This document shows, in pieces, positions 1 to 12,926 of a DNA stretch of 64,000 bases. The notes under the pieces are model-generated. The model did not search any database. It saw only the letters and a list, made by a program, of their open reading frames with translations, and was not told where the DNA came from. Both the position numbers and the translations under genes were made by a program. This DNA comes from Coriaria nepalensis. Its lineage: Eukaryota; Streptophyta; Magnoliopsida; Cucurbitales; Coriariaceae. Positions within the stretch are counted from its first letter, which is position 1; the number at the start of each line of letters is the position of its first letter. The DNA lies in the NCBI GenBank assembly GCA_027186245.1, contig CP114488.1, positions 8,537,501-8,601,500 on the forward strand, read 5' to 3'.

Positions 1-243
1 ACAAAGCCGTAAATGCTCGACAGTTGATGGAATTGCGATTCAAGCACACAAAGATAAACTACTCAGGGCGCAGAAGTCGACCAAAATTGCAACAAAGAAC
101 GAACTGTAATTTTCCAAAATCAGAACCATGGATGAAGTAATATCCGAAAAAATCAGAGAAAAAAAGGAGAAACGAACCTCGAAATCGAAAGTATTGGAGA
201 CGAAGCTCGAGAAATTTCCAGAGCATACGAAGCGCAGAAACAG

Positions 244-276
<33 letters not shown>

Positions 277-1587
277 TGAGGAGGGAGGGAAAAATATTGG
301 GGCATAGGGCTTGCGCTTTATTTGATATTTGAATTTCAGGGAAGTTCCCGCCAAAATTTGGCTAGATTACAGGAAACGCATCAGTGATATAGTAACATAT
401 AATCTGACTGTACGCGTGTCGTTTTTTTATTGGTTGGATATTTAATACGTGGAGAGTGTCTCTCAGTGGGCCATATCGAACGGCGGTGATTGCGTTCCGA
501 CTTTCGTATTATATAAGGAAGATATATTTCATTCGATTCGCTGCCATTCTCAATTTGATTCTCTCGTGCTTTCAATTACTATAATACCCTTTTATGTGGT
601 AAAGTTGAAAAAGTGATTATTTTTGGAACATTAATTGATTAGCTAGAGGCTGGCTCTCATCAGGAACTTACTGTGACGAGACGAGATGCATTCATTTTCT
701 CCGAAAGTACAAAATAAGCCCTTTCACGTCTCATTAGTTACGCCCGAGTGTCCTTTTTCTCGAGCTCACTCGAGAGGGCACCCGAGTGTCCTTTTTTTTC
801 CCCATTGAAGCTCGGCCAAAATCTGCACTCGAGCCCGACTTTGGGTCGAACTTGAGCCGGGCTTATATCAAGTCCACAATTTAGCTCAGCCCGGCCCGTT
901 TTTAAACGGGCCCACAAACTTACAGGTTACCTGTAAATTTAATTAATCTTTTTTAATTTTAATTTGTATAATTTTAAAAATTAAAATTTGAGTAGTTTCA
1001 AATTTAAAACTTAATAATTTAAATTATAAATTATAAATTATAAATAAGTGAAATAAGATATAAAAAGTTAATAAATTTAAATTTTAAATTTAAATAACAA
1101 TAAATAAATAAACAACTACAAATTAATATTACGATATTTATTCGATTTTTGAAATAGGTGGTGGATGACCGGGCGGTGGTACGTCATCATCACATACGTG
1201 TGAGTTATAATGATGTTGCAAATGGTCATATCTCTTTTTCAGTCTTGTATAAAAAAGTTTTATGCATATTAAATATTATATAAATTGTTGTCTAGTTCTA
1301 TTACATCGGTCCGGATTGTCTAGCAACTCCATTTCTATCAAATTCCATTATTGGGAATTTGTAAGGTTTTGAGAAATTTAGTGTAAGAATATAAGTGAGA
1401 GAAAGAGAATATTTGTAGGTGAAAAAGTGTGAGGAGATTGTAATAGGAAAGTGAGAAATTTATCCAAAAAAAAAATAAATGATGTTTTTGATGCATATAA
1501 ATAATATATTTTATATTATAAAATTTTTTTATTGAGTCATAAAATTTTTTTATTTTATTTATTATGTCATATAATAAAGTTTTGCCT

Positions 1588-1620
<33 letters not shown>

Positions 1621-3560
1621 CCTATTTTTGGACCCATTTTTTATCTGACTAGATAGGGCAGATTGTCACCTCTATTACTAAGTGTAAATCTGAAGTTGTG
1701 TCAAAAATGGAAAAGATGGCCATGTTGGTTTGTGGGCTTTTGCTTAAGGCTTTTACACGGATTTGGGCTGATAATAAGTTCTAGACTGTGAATGATTCAT
1801 TGGGCTGGATCATATTGAGTCGATCTCGACACGGATCGAAGTTCTACTCCACTTCCCTTGTTACATTTTATGAATCTCTCCAATGTAGGCAAAGTTCAAA
1901 TAAGTAAAATCCTCAAGCTTAGTCCTCATATTTGATCTCAAGAATAAAATGAGAAGAAATTGTAGGGTAACAAAAATTATCTTCAATGTAGGCCCAGCCC
2001 AATCCCGCAATTAGCAATCTTGTGGGTCAAGTCGAATGATCTCTATGTTAGATATATTTAGATTAAATAGTAAAAAAATAAAAAATAAATAAAAATGACA
2101 AATTTACTTAAATGATAGGTCAATAAAGACGTGATTTGCGGGATCTTTTCCTTCATAATGCATTGAGATGAGATGGAGCCTCCATTACAAAATGTACGAA
2201 CTATAAATTAGTTAGTGAATAGTAATGAACAATGATGATGTTAAAACACCGTGATGCGAGAAGGTAAAAGGTAAATGGTAAATGGTAAATGTTCATCTGT
2301 GCATTTTGGTAAAACCGTAAAACATTCATATGATTGCTTAAGGCTTTTGTCACTACCTACCATCGTTACCACTAACACCACCACCATTCTCGCTATCTTT
2401 TATCTTCGTTATTATACCATTATCAGGAAAGTTCAACTTCTTCTTGCTAAGAAAATTATATTACAAGATCAGAAAATTAATATATATATAAAAAAAATTA
2501 ATAAATTTTTTTATATTATCAATTAATTTTAAATTTTAAATTTAAATTTTATAAAATATTATAATTAAACTTAATACATAATTAAACTAACCGGTCCACA
2601 TATTTCGTATTACATGTATAAAAAATTAATATTATATTATATATGAGAAGAATATCATAGGTTCAATTTAAAAATTTTAGTAATTATTTTTTTATTTATT
2701 TATAGAATAATTTTTTGTAAATTATAAAATAGGTGAGGTAAAATAATTATTAATTACAAATTTTATTTAATTTATTAATTAAAAAAGTTATTATCAGAAT
2801 AATTACTAAACATATCAAAATATTTCCAAAACTGCATCGTCAAACAAAGAAGAGGTGAAAAATGTCCAAATTTCAAAGTCGTCTTCCTTTTTCAGGTCCG
2901 TGGCCTAATTAAGTGGGCCCTTATTTTATTTTTTTTGAGAGGTTTGCCTAATGGGGTTTATTGCAATGTCTAGAACAAAGTCATTGGCACGTGATTGTCT
3001 CATGGTCCTACCAAGAAAACATCATGGAATATTTACATATAACATGCCTTCATTATTCTTAACTCTAAAGAAGCTTATAATTGCAATGACTGGTTGTTAG
3101 GCTGTTAAGCTCAGCTGCCTCTCTCTCTCTTTCTTATATAAATATTATTTTAGTAGTTTGATTTTTTTTTTTAAATCATATTATTTAATTAAAATTAAAT
3201 ATAAATTATATCATTTTAATTATAAAAATAATACATAAATAATAATTTATAATAAAATAATAATAAAAAAAGTAGTCTTCAATAAAGTGTGGTAATTGGG
3301 TGTTGACAAGTTAATTAGTTCTCAAGCAACAAATTAGACAACCACCAATGACAATGACATGATCCTTGTCCTAACGAGTAACGAACATAATTTAACATAA
3401 AAATCTTGTTAAACCAATTTATCCAGATAATCAGCCAAAAAAACTAATGTGATTTAAGTGAATTGTAAAGTGTGAACGCACTCAACGGTCCCATATTTGG
3501 TATTATTAGCTAATAAGATGTTCCATTGGATAGTGATAGCATGTGATGCACTCACATAAT
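1..3560. other. Gene-poor left flank
   Basis: I see no supportable coding gene here. The stretch is A/T-rich, with a (GA)n run at about 249-275, a run of about 24 A at 1597-1620, and a GC-richer patch around 820-915 rich in GGCCC/GGGCC words that looks repeat-like. Short open frames on both strands are low-complexity and match no family I know. The first 350 bases may be the 5' end of a minus-strand transcription unit leaving the window at the left, but nothing proves it. Confidence 0.5.
345..354 (-). promoter_or_regulatory. Canonical E2F-like site
   Basis: The plus strand reads TTCCCGCCAA, which is TTGGCGGGAA on the minus strand. This fits the E2F/DP consensus of cell-cycle promoters. It would suit the promoter of a minus-strand gene lying left of the window. 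A single 10-bp match in an A/T-rich region is weak evidence by itself. Confidence 0.3.
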
Positions 3561-3567
3561 GGGTCTT

Positions 3568-3789
3568 ACGTGGCAGTGGTCCGTGAACAGCCAACTGATT
3601 ACAAAGAATATGCGTCTTCTGTTACTCCTAAATTATTTAATAAATTATTTAATTTAATTTCGATATTTTAATAAATTAATTTAATTTCGAGATTATTAAA
3701 TTATATACTTTAATTACAAATTAATTTATAAATTAGGAGAATGTGTAATGAGGGATGGAATTGGTTGTGCGGGCAGTCGGTGACGTGTC
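3568..3789 (+). promoter_or_regulatory. Distal promoter of MCA with ACGTG motifs
   Basis: Two ACGT-core elements, ACGTGGC at 3568-3574 and ACGTGTC at 3783-3789, lie upstream of the MCA leader. Such cores are typical of bZIP-bound ABRE/G-box-like sites. Their spacing and position suit a promoter, but function is inferred from motif only. Confidence 0.3.
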
Positions 3790-4012
3790 ACTGTGGGACA
3801 GTGGAAAGGTCAACTACATTGATGGTGAAATGAATGAAGTGCCGGTCCGTGACGATGATAGTGTTCGTAATACCAGAAACCAAAAGAGGGTATTTTCGTA
3901 CTTTCGCTTCCCTCGCGCAATCTCTCCACTCTTCAGTTTCCCGGTCCACCACATGCTTGCTTAGCTGCTTAGTTGCTTGTCTGGCATGGTGAGAGAGAGA
4001 GAGAGAGAGAAT

Positions 4013-4823
4013 GAGATGAGAAGTTTGTGATCAGAGCACAGACACAAACAACACCGAAGCAGTAAGCGAGTGAGTAGCTGAAGACAGTTTCAGAGCTTCA
4101 TCAGCTCCTCTCTGTCTGTTCCTGAACTCGTCCAAAATCCACACACTTGAGGAAGAAGACGACGAAGAAGAAGGAGAAACTCTCTTTTTGCAAAGCAATG
4201 CCTGCAAATCTCTGAATCCAAGGTCTCTTTTCTACCTCTCTTACTCACGGATTTTCAACATCTTCATCGCCAATTTCTTTTCCAATTATTATTTTATTAT
4301 TATTACTGCAAAAAAGTGAAATAGCAAATTTGTCCCGAGATATTCTTCTAGCTTTCTCTCTTTTTTCATTTTTTTTTTTCCTTTTTTGCTATTTTTGTTT
4401 CTTTCAAGTTCTTCATAGCAAGCATTGAATGTTCCTATATATGGGTTCTCATTGTTAATTACTTTTTTCGTAAAGAGATTACGCACAAACATTTTCTCTG
4501 TCTCTTTTTCATTTTATTTTATTTTATTTTATTCTTCTTTTTCTTTAATTTATTCCGTTGAAAAAGTGAGTCAAGAAGCTTAAAAAGGATCATCATCTTC
4601 TTCCTTGAATATCTTTTCATGTAAAAATTCTGGATATTTCAGAGCTCTGATGAAGATCTAACTGGGAAATGCCATTCCTGAGTAGATCTCACGTAGAACC
4701 TTTCGATCCGGCCTAAATGCAACCCGGAAATTACACATAACATTCTATCTAGATTCCAATCAAACATATCACTTAAAACCAGTTTGTTGGAGGCTAATCC
4801 AGTGGCAAAACCGTACCGTAGAT
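4013..4823 (+). promoter_or_regulatory. 5' leader of MCA with intron and three uORFs
   Basis: A (GA)n tract (3991-4010) precedes a likely leader. A 5'UTR intron is plausible from CCAAG|GTCTCT at 4223 to TTTCAG ending at 4642. Between that acceptor and the main ATG lie three complete small uORFs: 4650-4661 (MKI, stop), 4669-4716 (15 residues) and 4717-4740 (MQPGNYT, stop). The second stop is followed directly by the third ATG (TAAATG). Three consecutive uORFs could lower translation of the channel. The transcription start is not determined. Confidence 0.5.
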
Positions 4824-7026
4824 ATGTCTGCGTGGGAGAATCTAGGCGAGATCGCAAATGTTGCCCAGCTTTCCGGCACTGGAGCGGTCCAACTGATTTC
4901 CATGATTGTCAAAGCAGCAAGCACTGCCAGAATGCACAAGAAGAACTGCAGGCAGTTTGCTCAGCATTTAAAGCTGATCGGAAACTTGCTAGAGCAGCTC
5001 AAAATTTCTGAGCTTAAAAAGTATCCTGTTACTAGAGAGCCTCTGGAGCAGCTTGAAGATGCGCTTAGAAGATCCTACATCTTAGTTAATAGCTGCCAAG
5101 ACAGAAGCTACCTTTATCTCCTTGCCATGGGTTGGAATATTGTTTACCAATTTAGGAAGGCTCAGAACGAAATCGACCGTTACTTGAAACTTGTCCCTCT
5201 CATCACTCTTGTTGACAATGCTCGAATCCGGGTACAAATTCTCATTCTTTTTTTCCTTTTTAATGGGAATAAATTTGATTTTTAAGTTAATTAAATCCAC
5301 ACTTCTTAACGTAACATAGGAGAGGTTGGAGGATATAGACAGGGATCAGCGTGAATACACTCTTGACGAAGAGGATAAGAAGATTCAGGATCTGATTATG
5401 AATCCTGAACCTACAAAAACCGAAACAATGGTGTTGAAGAAAACTCTGTCTTGTTCATATCCGAATTTGCCGTTTAATGAAGCGCTTCAGAAGGAGAATG
5501 AAAAACTTCAGCTTGAACTGCAACGGTCTCAATCTAATATGGATGTGGGTCAATGCGAAGTGATTCAACGCTTGATAGAAGTTACGGAAGCTGTGGCTTC
5601 TCTACCTGAGAAGAGCTCACCTAAAATGGTTCATAAAAAGGTTGAAAGGAGCTATTCAGATGCTAATAGTGAGGCAGGGGATTATTCTGAGGAAGATTTT
5701 CATAAGAGTAGTGTTTCCCATACAAATTCGAGGTTTGTTGTTTTCATAGATGTCAATGTTGTGGATTTTCTAATCATGGGTTGTGTAAAAGTCTGATTTC
5801 TATTATATATTTTCTAGCAGAAAAGCATCGTCATTTTCCTCAACACGCGATCTGCTCTCCACTAAAGGGTCTGGTCCGCGTGAAGAGTGGCACACTGATT
5901 TACTCGGTTGTTGTTCAGAACCTTCGCTATGTATGTTCCTTGACTCTTTAACTCTCCAATTAGGGTTAAGTAATGGTCGTATCAAAGAGCAGCCCTTCCT
6001 GCGGTTACCAACATTATCTCTCTCCCCTAACGGTTTTTTTTTTTTTTTCTTCCAGGTATAAAGACATTTTTCTGCCCTTGTGGGACATTTTCAAAGATAG
6101 CAACTGTTGCAACTAACAGACATACATGTAAGTACTTCCATATGTTTGGATCTTATTTATTTCTTATCTTTGCACTTCTTAAGAAATGCACACAGAGTTC
6201 GAAACATATTTGGTTTGGTCCCAAAAATTTCATGTCTCAAAAATTTCATATATAAGTTACATTATTCCTTTTCCAAGGTTGTATCTTATACGTGTATATA
6301 TATGTTTTAATCTTTTGTTTTATAAGCTAAATTGAATTTCAGATTGCCCAGAGTCTGTTAAAACAGAATAACTAAAATGGGCTTTGATTTTCATTCTTTC
6401 AGAAGAGCAGTAGCTATTTCATTTCTGCCTTTTAGAACTTTAGTAGTATATGAAACTAGTCACCAATTTCCTTGGTTTTTTTTGGTCATCAGCTTCTGCA
6501 GAAGCGTGTAACGATTTGATGGCATATTCATTGATATTATCTTGCTGTTGCTACACTTGCTGCGTTAGAAGAAAGCTTCGGAAAGTGCTTAACATCACGG
6601 TAATTTCTTTTCTATTCTTTAATAAATATAACAATCCTGCCTCTGGATCCTACATGCGTTAGCTATAATATCCCTTTCCCATATGGGCTATATTTCATTT
6701 GGTCACTTATTAATCCTTCGCAGGGAGGGTTTGTTGATGATTTCCTCTCTCATCTAATGTGTTGCTGTTGCGCCCTGGTCCAAGAATGGCGAGAAGTGGA
6801 GATACGTGGGGCTTATGGTATGCCTCTCCACATATGATACCTTAATCACTAATTGTTAGGACGCAGATTCCCTCTTTTTCTTGCAATAATGTTAAACTAC
6901 GAGTTTGTTTTCGAGCTTCTACATCTCTATGCAGGACCCACCAGTTAAATTATGAGAATTTTTGGATTTGCAGGTCCAGAGAAGACAAAAACAAGCCCTC
7001 CGACCTCACAATATATGGAGTCCTAG
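4824..7026 (+). CDS. MCA: MCA-type mechanosensitive Ca2+ channel protein
   Basis: Exons 4824-5231, 5320-5732, 5821-5930, 6056-6127, 6493-6599, 6724-6817 and 6974-7026 join in frame to 418 residues, close to the family length of about 420. The start gives MSAWENLGEIANVAQL, the usual MCA N-terminus. The first 136 residues carry the conserved MHKKNCRQFAQHLKLIGNLL and RSYLYLLAMGWNIVYQFRK blocks. A coiled coil follows around residues 185-210 (EALQKENEKLQLELQRSQ). The C-terminal part is the cysteine-rich PLAC8 region (CSEPSLCIKTFFCPCGTFSK, then CCCYTCCVRRKLRK and MCCCCALVQEW). MCA1/MCA2 are plasma-membrane proteins that mediate touch- and stretch-induced Ca2+ entry in roots. No frame break is seen and the gene looks functional. 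Whether it corresponds to MCA1 or MCA2 was not resolved. Confidence 0.96.
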
Positions 7027-7289
7027 GTAGTAGATGGAAAGAGACTCCTAAACATCGAGTATTATATAACAGAGGTAATGGCTAGTTGCCATATTACGTG
7101 AATCTTTTCTTTTTAATGTCGTGTTTCTTCTCTTGTTCTTATTGTCCCATCTGTAATTACATCCATGTATTTTTTTTGATGCTCGGATTCCCGGTGTAAA
7201 AATAAACTGGCTTTCAATTAAAGTGGTTTTTCATTCGGGGTCATTTTAGAAAACTTGGTTTTGTAAAAACCCCGGAGACTTTTCAAGAC

Positions 7290-7825
7290 TCAGAGTCAGA
7301 GGGAACGGGCTCCTACTACGCGCAGCCATTCATATACAATATCCATCCTCTTCCCTTTCCAACTCCCACCTTCCTGTTCTACTTGAGTTGATCCAATGTT
7401 GGTCTTCTCAGGCGCGGACCCTTCACTTTTCTCTGTATCTCTATCCTCATCTTTTTCTGGCCAGTCCTCTCTTCCTGCTTCTTCCCACCTAGACAAGCCA
7501 GAATCATTTCTCCAGCAGCAACAAATTTGACAAAAATCATCTTCAAAAGCTCAGTTAGCGTGATGTTGTTAGTGCCTTAGCGGACAAGGCTGTTGCTGCA
7601 CGTTCTCCAACCATAAAACAGATGATGGTTAACCACGGAGTTGACCAGGCGAAGCCCTTGGTTCTTCCTCTTCCAAACGTGAAGAGTGAGATGCTGTGCA
7701 ATGTGGTTCTGTACTGCATGAAGCATGTTCATCTTCATCATGCAGCTGATATATATATTTCTTCTAAGGATGAGCAGGTGGTTGAGGCATGGGATCAAAA
7801 CTTCCCCAAGGTTGACCGTTGACCA
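7290..7825 (+). pseudogene. SKP1-like pseudogene, copy 1
   Basis: Degenerate coding matches to SKP1/ASK, the adaptor that links F-box proteins to cullin in SCF ubiquitin ligases. A first frame (from about 7530) gives TKIIFKSS and then a stop near 7576. A second frame gives ADKAVAARSPTIKQMMV, then PLPNVKSEMLCNVVLYCMKH and VVEAWDQNFPKVD, corresponding to SKP1 PLPNV..KVIEYCKKH and AWDADFVKVD. It stops at 7822, before the C-terminal F-box-binding half. The frameshift, early stop and truncation indicate a dead copy. About 240 bases upstream also align with copy 2. Confidence 0.82.
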
Positions 7826-8039
7826 CTATCGAGCTGCATTTTAATGAGCAACCAATCCTATACATTTATATCATGTTGTCACGTCCGACATCCACTACTA
7901 CCGCTTATGTTATTATTGCATAACTTTATATATCTATAAACTGGTGTTTATAAATTGAATTGAATAGTCAATAGTTGACTTAAGCTTGTTGGGCTTTTCA
8001 GTTGACAAAAAGTGTGTTCTACAAATGAGTGACCGAATT

Positions 8040-8745
8040 CGAAGACTTTTCAAACCGGTAGGTCCCGAACCCCCAGTCATTCATATATATTATCTGTCCT
8101 CTTGCCTTTCTCATTCCCACCTTTCAGTTCGACTTGGCTATCAATTTGTCCGAGCCGATCTTCTTAGACTCGAACCATTGACTTTTCTCGCTGTCTTTGT
8201 TGTCCTCATCTTTTTCCGGCCAGCACTCTCTTCCCGCTCATTCCCGATTGAAGAAGAAAACGTTGTTGTTTCTCCACCAACCAACTCGACTAAGATCATC
8301 CTCAAAAGCTCCGACAGGGTGCTGTTCCCTGTGGATGATGCCATGGCAGCATGTTCAGAGATCAGAAATCAGATGATGGTTGACCGGGCGGGGCCGGCCT
8401 GTGGTACTTCCTCTTCCAAACGTGAAGAGCGAGATTCTGTTGAAGGTGATCCAGTACTGCATGAAGCACGTAACGCATCATGACACTAATAAATATTCTT
8501 CTTCAGAGGAGGAAGAGGAGGTTAGGGCATGGGATCAGGACTTCCTCAAGGTTGACTATAGAACTATATTTAAGCTCATTTTGGCGGCTAATGAGATGAA
8601 AATCCAGGGCTTGTTGGATATGAGTAGTAGTAGAGTTGGAGAAATGATTATAGGGCACACTGTGGAGGAGATCCGTCTGATGAATAATATCTCCGGTCAC
8701 TGTGTTACGTAAGCGGAGGAGCTTTCTCAACATAATAATCTCAGT
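8040..8745 (+). pseudogene. SKP1-like pseudogene, copy 2
   Basis: One frame reads KIILKSSDRVLFPVDDAMA around 8291-8348, matching the SKP1 start. Near 8385-8400 the frame shifts, and the next frame continues as VVLPLPNVKSEILLKVIQYC, then VRAWDQDFLKVDYRTIFKLI and AANEMKIQGLLDMSSSRVGE with VEEIRLMNNI, stopping at about 8712. The normal SKP1 tail after FNIKNDFTPEEEEEVR is out of frame or lost. This copy is longer than copy 1 and shares its upstream sequence, so the pair is a tandem duplication. It could be rescued only if the frameshift were an assembly error. Confidence 0.8.
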
Positions 8746-11700
8746 ACTGTTATGTAATGAAGTCCTGGCTTTAGCTTTGTTTCTGTCCCCTTTTCTAAAT
8801 AAGCATGTCCTGCTATTACTACCACTCTGTTTCTATTGCATGTTTGTGAAAGGTTATGCGAATTGCAGTAAGACAAAAAGATTATAAACCTCAACTGCCC
8901 CAAAATTATTATGAAGAGCAAAGCCGAGAGCAATTATGATACACTAACATTAAAAGTCTCAAATTGTAATAAAAGTTGAAGAAGAACTCTTACCTAGGTT
9001 GCTTCAAAATAATCCGCAGCCGTAAAAACCGTACACAACATATTATGTTGTATCTTGGATGACAGATGAGATAATACTTAAAGCACCGACGAGAGAGAAC
9101 GTATTTATTTTAAGGAACTTATGATTCTCATAGATTTTGCAAATTCTGCCATATTCTTCAATCTGGTTTGTAAATTTACATTTTATTTTTTCTATTTCGT
9201 TTTACAGATTCTATTTTTGGCTCTGTTTTTCCTTCATTACGAATTCTATTTCACAAACTATTTCTGTTTATAGAATCTGATTCCCAATACTATTTAATAT
9301 TATGTTTCTGTTTGAAGAATTTGTTTAATTTTATGTTTTTTTTCTTACATATTATGTTATGTAGACTGCTTACAGTTTATCTTCTGGGTACTGTTTACAA
9401 TACCATCACTATTAGTGCATTTGAAGTTCAAAATTTTACAATTTACAAATTTTCTTAGTTTTTCTAAGTATGAAGAAATGAAGGATGAGGCGAAGAAGGA
9501 CGGTTTCTTTTTAATGGGAAGCTTAGGAGATCATTTCCGAATGTGAACCCTTCAAGATTGATTATAAGATTGAAGTATAGTTTTGATGATTCCGATGAGA
9601 AAGAGGAAGATGATGAGATTGCTGAGGGTCCGATCATTGGGATGAAAAAGACTCTTCCCCCTGTTGAGGTTGCTTCTTCAACCACGAATTATACATTGGC
9701 TTGCTCTATGTGACATTTACATTTGGATTCTAATATGGACCATCTTTCTTTTATGTGTATTTTGTAGTGACGTTTATTTTCTGCAAGCCAAATATTTTAC
9801 ATTTGTGTTGGATGTTGTTGATTTATAATGCTTTGTTGTCTATGGAACAATTTTGATGCTTCATTCCTCTTTCTATGGGGTCGGTTGGTTCCCCTCCCCC
9901 AAGCTTTGGTAAGATTGAGAAATTGGATTTGACGAAGGTTTTTTTTTTCCTTTCTTTTTTTCTACTTCTTTATTCCCTATCAGTTTGAAAACCCCTTTTA
10001 ATAAAATTTTGTCGGTCCAAGCCTCTCCCTATTTAGGCCTGGCTAAAGCTTGGTCTTACTTTGGATTGGAACTCGACCTCATTTGGGCTGAGCTGAGGTT
10101 TCGCCTAGCTTAGGCCAAGGCTAGGACTCGTTTAGGTCAAACTCCATCTGGCTTGAGATATTAAGTAAAGTCATCTAGAATTAGTTTTCAAATGATTTAA
10201 AAAATCGTTTATTATCCTTTTTAATTTCAGATAATTATTAAAATAAACTATTTAGTTTAGGGATGATGAGTAAATTATATGCATCTGATCCGATCAGATC
10301 TTATCTAACGGTCGGATCGGATCAAATTATTACCCTTAAAAATCATATTTTATTAGATACAATATATCAGATAAATATTTAAAAAAAATATATAAAATCA
10401 AGAGTGAAAGTCTTCGATGTGGTGCACTCCTGAGAAGACCAAAGAAGAACAACTGCCTTCCTCCTCTCCTCCCACCTCTCATCTCCTCTTTGGCGCCGCC
10501 TTACCTCCGGCACACCCAAATCACCGATGTGTCACACTATTTTTGGCCATCCCTCTACTACAAAGAAAAGTTTTTTCGTTCATGACTTTCTCGTTGAATC
10601 CCAGCCATTAACATGTTTTGATGATAAATTGTGATTGATTATGATTTTCTTTTTTTTCTATTATCCCATCTGCCTATCATCTCCCTACTACTTTGATAGA
10701 ATGATGGTAACACATTCTATTTTCTGATATGTATGTTCTTGTTTGTATACCAAGTGTTTGTGGAAATGCTCGGTTATTTTGATATTCATTGATATTTGTA
10801 ATTTTTAATAGGACCAACAGGTGAGGACTCGAAGAAATAAAGTGGATATTGATTCTCGATGGTATTTAATTGTGTTTATATTTACTTATTTATTTTGATA
10901 TCGTTAGTGAATTATCATTGATGAATTATGTAATATAATTTGATTTTGCTTGATATTTATTGAATGTTGTGTAATTATATTATTATGAAGTTGTGATTAT
11001 GATTTGTATGCACTTTGTAGGTAAATTTTAAATGGTAATTATACGTAATTTAGATGTTATGTTATTCAAATTTCTTTATGAAATGTATCTTAATTCGAGA
11101 TTCGAACTATAATTTATGTTAAAAAAATTGATTTCTAAAATTTAAATAAAATTTCATAATTTTTATATTTAAAACCTTAAGTAAAATTAATTATAACTTT
11201 AAATTATTAGAAAAAAAAAAAAAGGACCGGATATGTGTAGGTTCCAATTCGATCTTACGAATCAAATCGAATACCTTTTAATTTTACCCATCAAATAGAA
11301 TATCTTATCTAAGAAATAAAAATAAGTATTTATTTATGTCGAATAGATACAAAAAATATCATATTGTATTGATATGATATTCAGACATAGTTTAGCTCAA
11401 TAAATTTTCATTAAAAAAAAGCATTGTTACACGAATAAGTTTTCAAAATTATAAAAAAAAACATAAAGTTAAGGAATTTGGTTTATCCTTTCATATTCTT
11501 CAATTTCTTTTTTTTTTTTTTTCTTCTTTTTGTGTTTAGGCATATAATTCTGTTATGTAACACCATTCAACATTCTTCAGCATTCTAACTTCTGCCACAT
11601 GACATCTCCAACTTTCCAAGAACATGTCATGATGTGGCAATATCTTAAGATAACCTTCTTAGATCGTCATCTTCTTCAACTTATGACTCTCCATTTCTTT

Positions 11701-12663
11701 ATCATTCCAATTAATCAAACCTAATTGTTCTCCTATTCAATTTGAGAAAGAAGGTGGCAGCAAATTTACTTTGTCATTTTATTCAAAAACAAAATGATTA
11801 TAAGTGACGTTTTAGCTTCTATTTATACGGATATATATATTCAAAACGTATTAGTTGGATATACTTTTGTAATTTACATTAAAATTTGGTAGAAAATTAA
11901 TTAATTTCAGTAAGTGCATTCATAAGTTGACGAGGTTTTCATGAATTTGAGATTTGCAGTCGTGAAATGAAAGGTATTAAGAGAGAAGATGAAGAGGGTT
12001 TATAGAGAGAGAGAGAGAGTGATTTAATTTTTGTTTTTTGTTTGTTTTGCTTTGTCTAATCGCACGGGCTGAATGAGTAAAAATAAGTGTTTAGTTTTTA
12101 AAAGTTATATATTTTAACCCCTAAACTTTCATTATTATTCTCTTAATCTATTAACTGGGTTCTCACACTCCCAGTATTAAAAATGAAAACCTCACATCCC
12201 ATGCGCTCTTAGTAAAAAAGGGGGACCCACCTTCTCCACAACAAAGAACCATCTGGTGGGTGGGTGGGTGGGTGGGTGGGTGGGTGTCAAGATGGTAAAT
12301 ATCAAAAGACCCTACTAACTTGGTACGATGTTTAATTATCCATCCCTATCTTTACTGCCACGGAGCCACCCCACTTGTTCTTGTTCCTTCATAAAATCAT
12401 TAATGGTCAAAAAAGGCAAAATATCATTTTGTCACTTTCGACCTACGATGAGCATCGTAAATTTAAATAATTTAAGATATTTTTGTTTTTAAACTTTAAA
12501 TCTAATAAATATTTAATTATTAAATATATTTAATTATATATATATTAGTATAAATTATATGAATATAAATTAATATTACACATATTTAAATATTATGTGA
12601 AAAAATAAGATGAATAAAAAAAGAAAAGCTAGCCTTGAGTTTTTTCAAATATATATGGTTTAA

Positions 12664-12715
<52 letters not shown>

Positions 12716-12887
12716 CTTTTTGTCTCTTATAATAAACTTACAATAAACAAAACTCAATAAATTTATTGGTTAATATAAATTTAAGTAATCTTTATATTTA
12801 TTATCTTTATTTTTTTCTCTAATTAATTTTAATTTTTTATGATGTAATTAACCAAAATATACTTTAAAATATAATTTCCTCCTCTTA

Positions 12888-12926
<39 letters not shown>

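Noticed and set aside
40..354. 104-codon minus-strand frame with poly Ser-Leu
   Set aside because: The SL repeats come from the (GA)n microsatellite; the rest shows no domain. More likely a leader than a CDS.
9490..9713. Plus-strand open stretch of about 70 codons (SFPNVNPSRLIIRLKYSFDD, then acidic)
   Set aside because: It looks compositionally like a protein, but has no suitable start, no splice partner and matches no family I recognise; kept out of the annotation.
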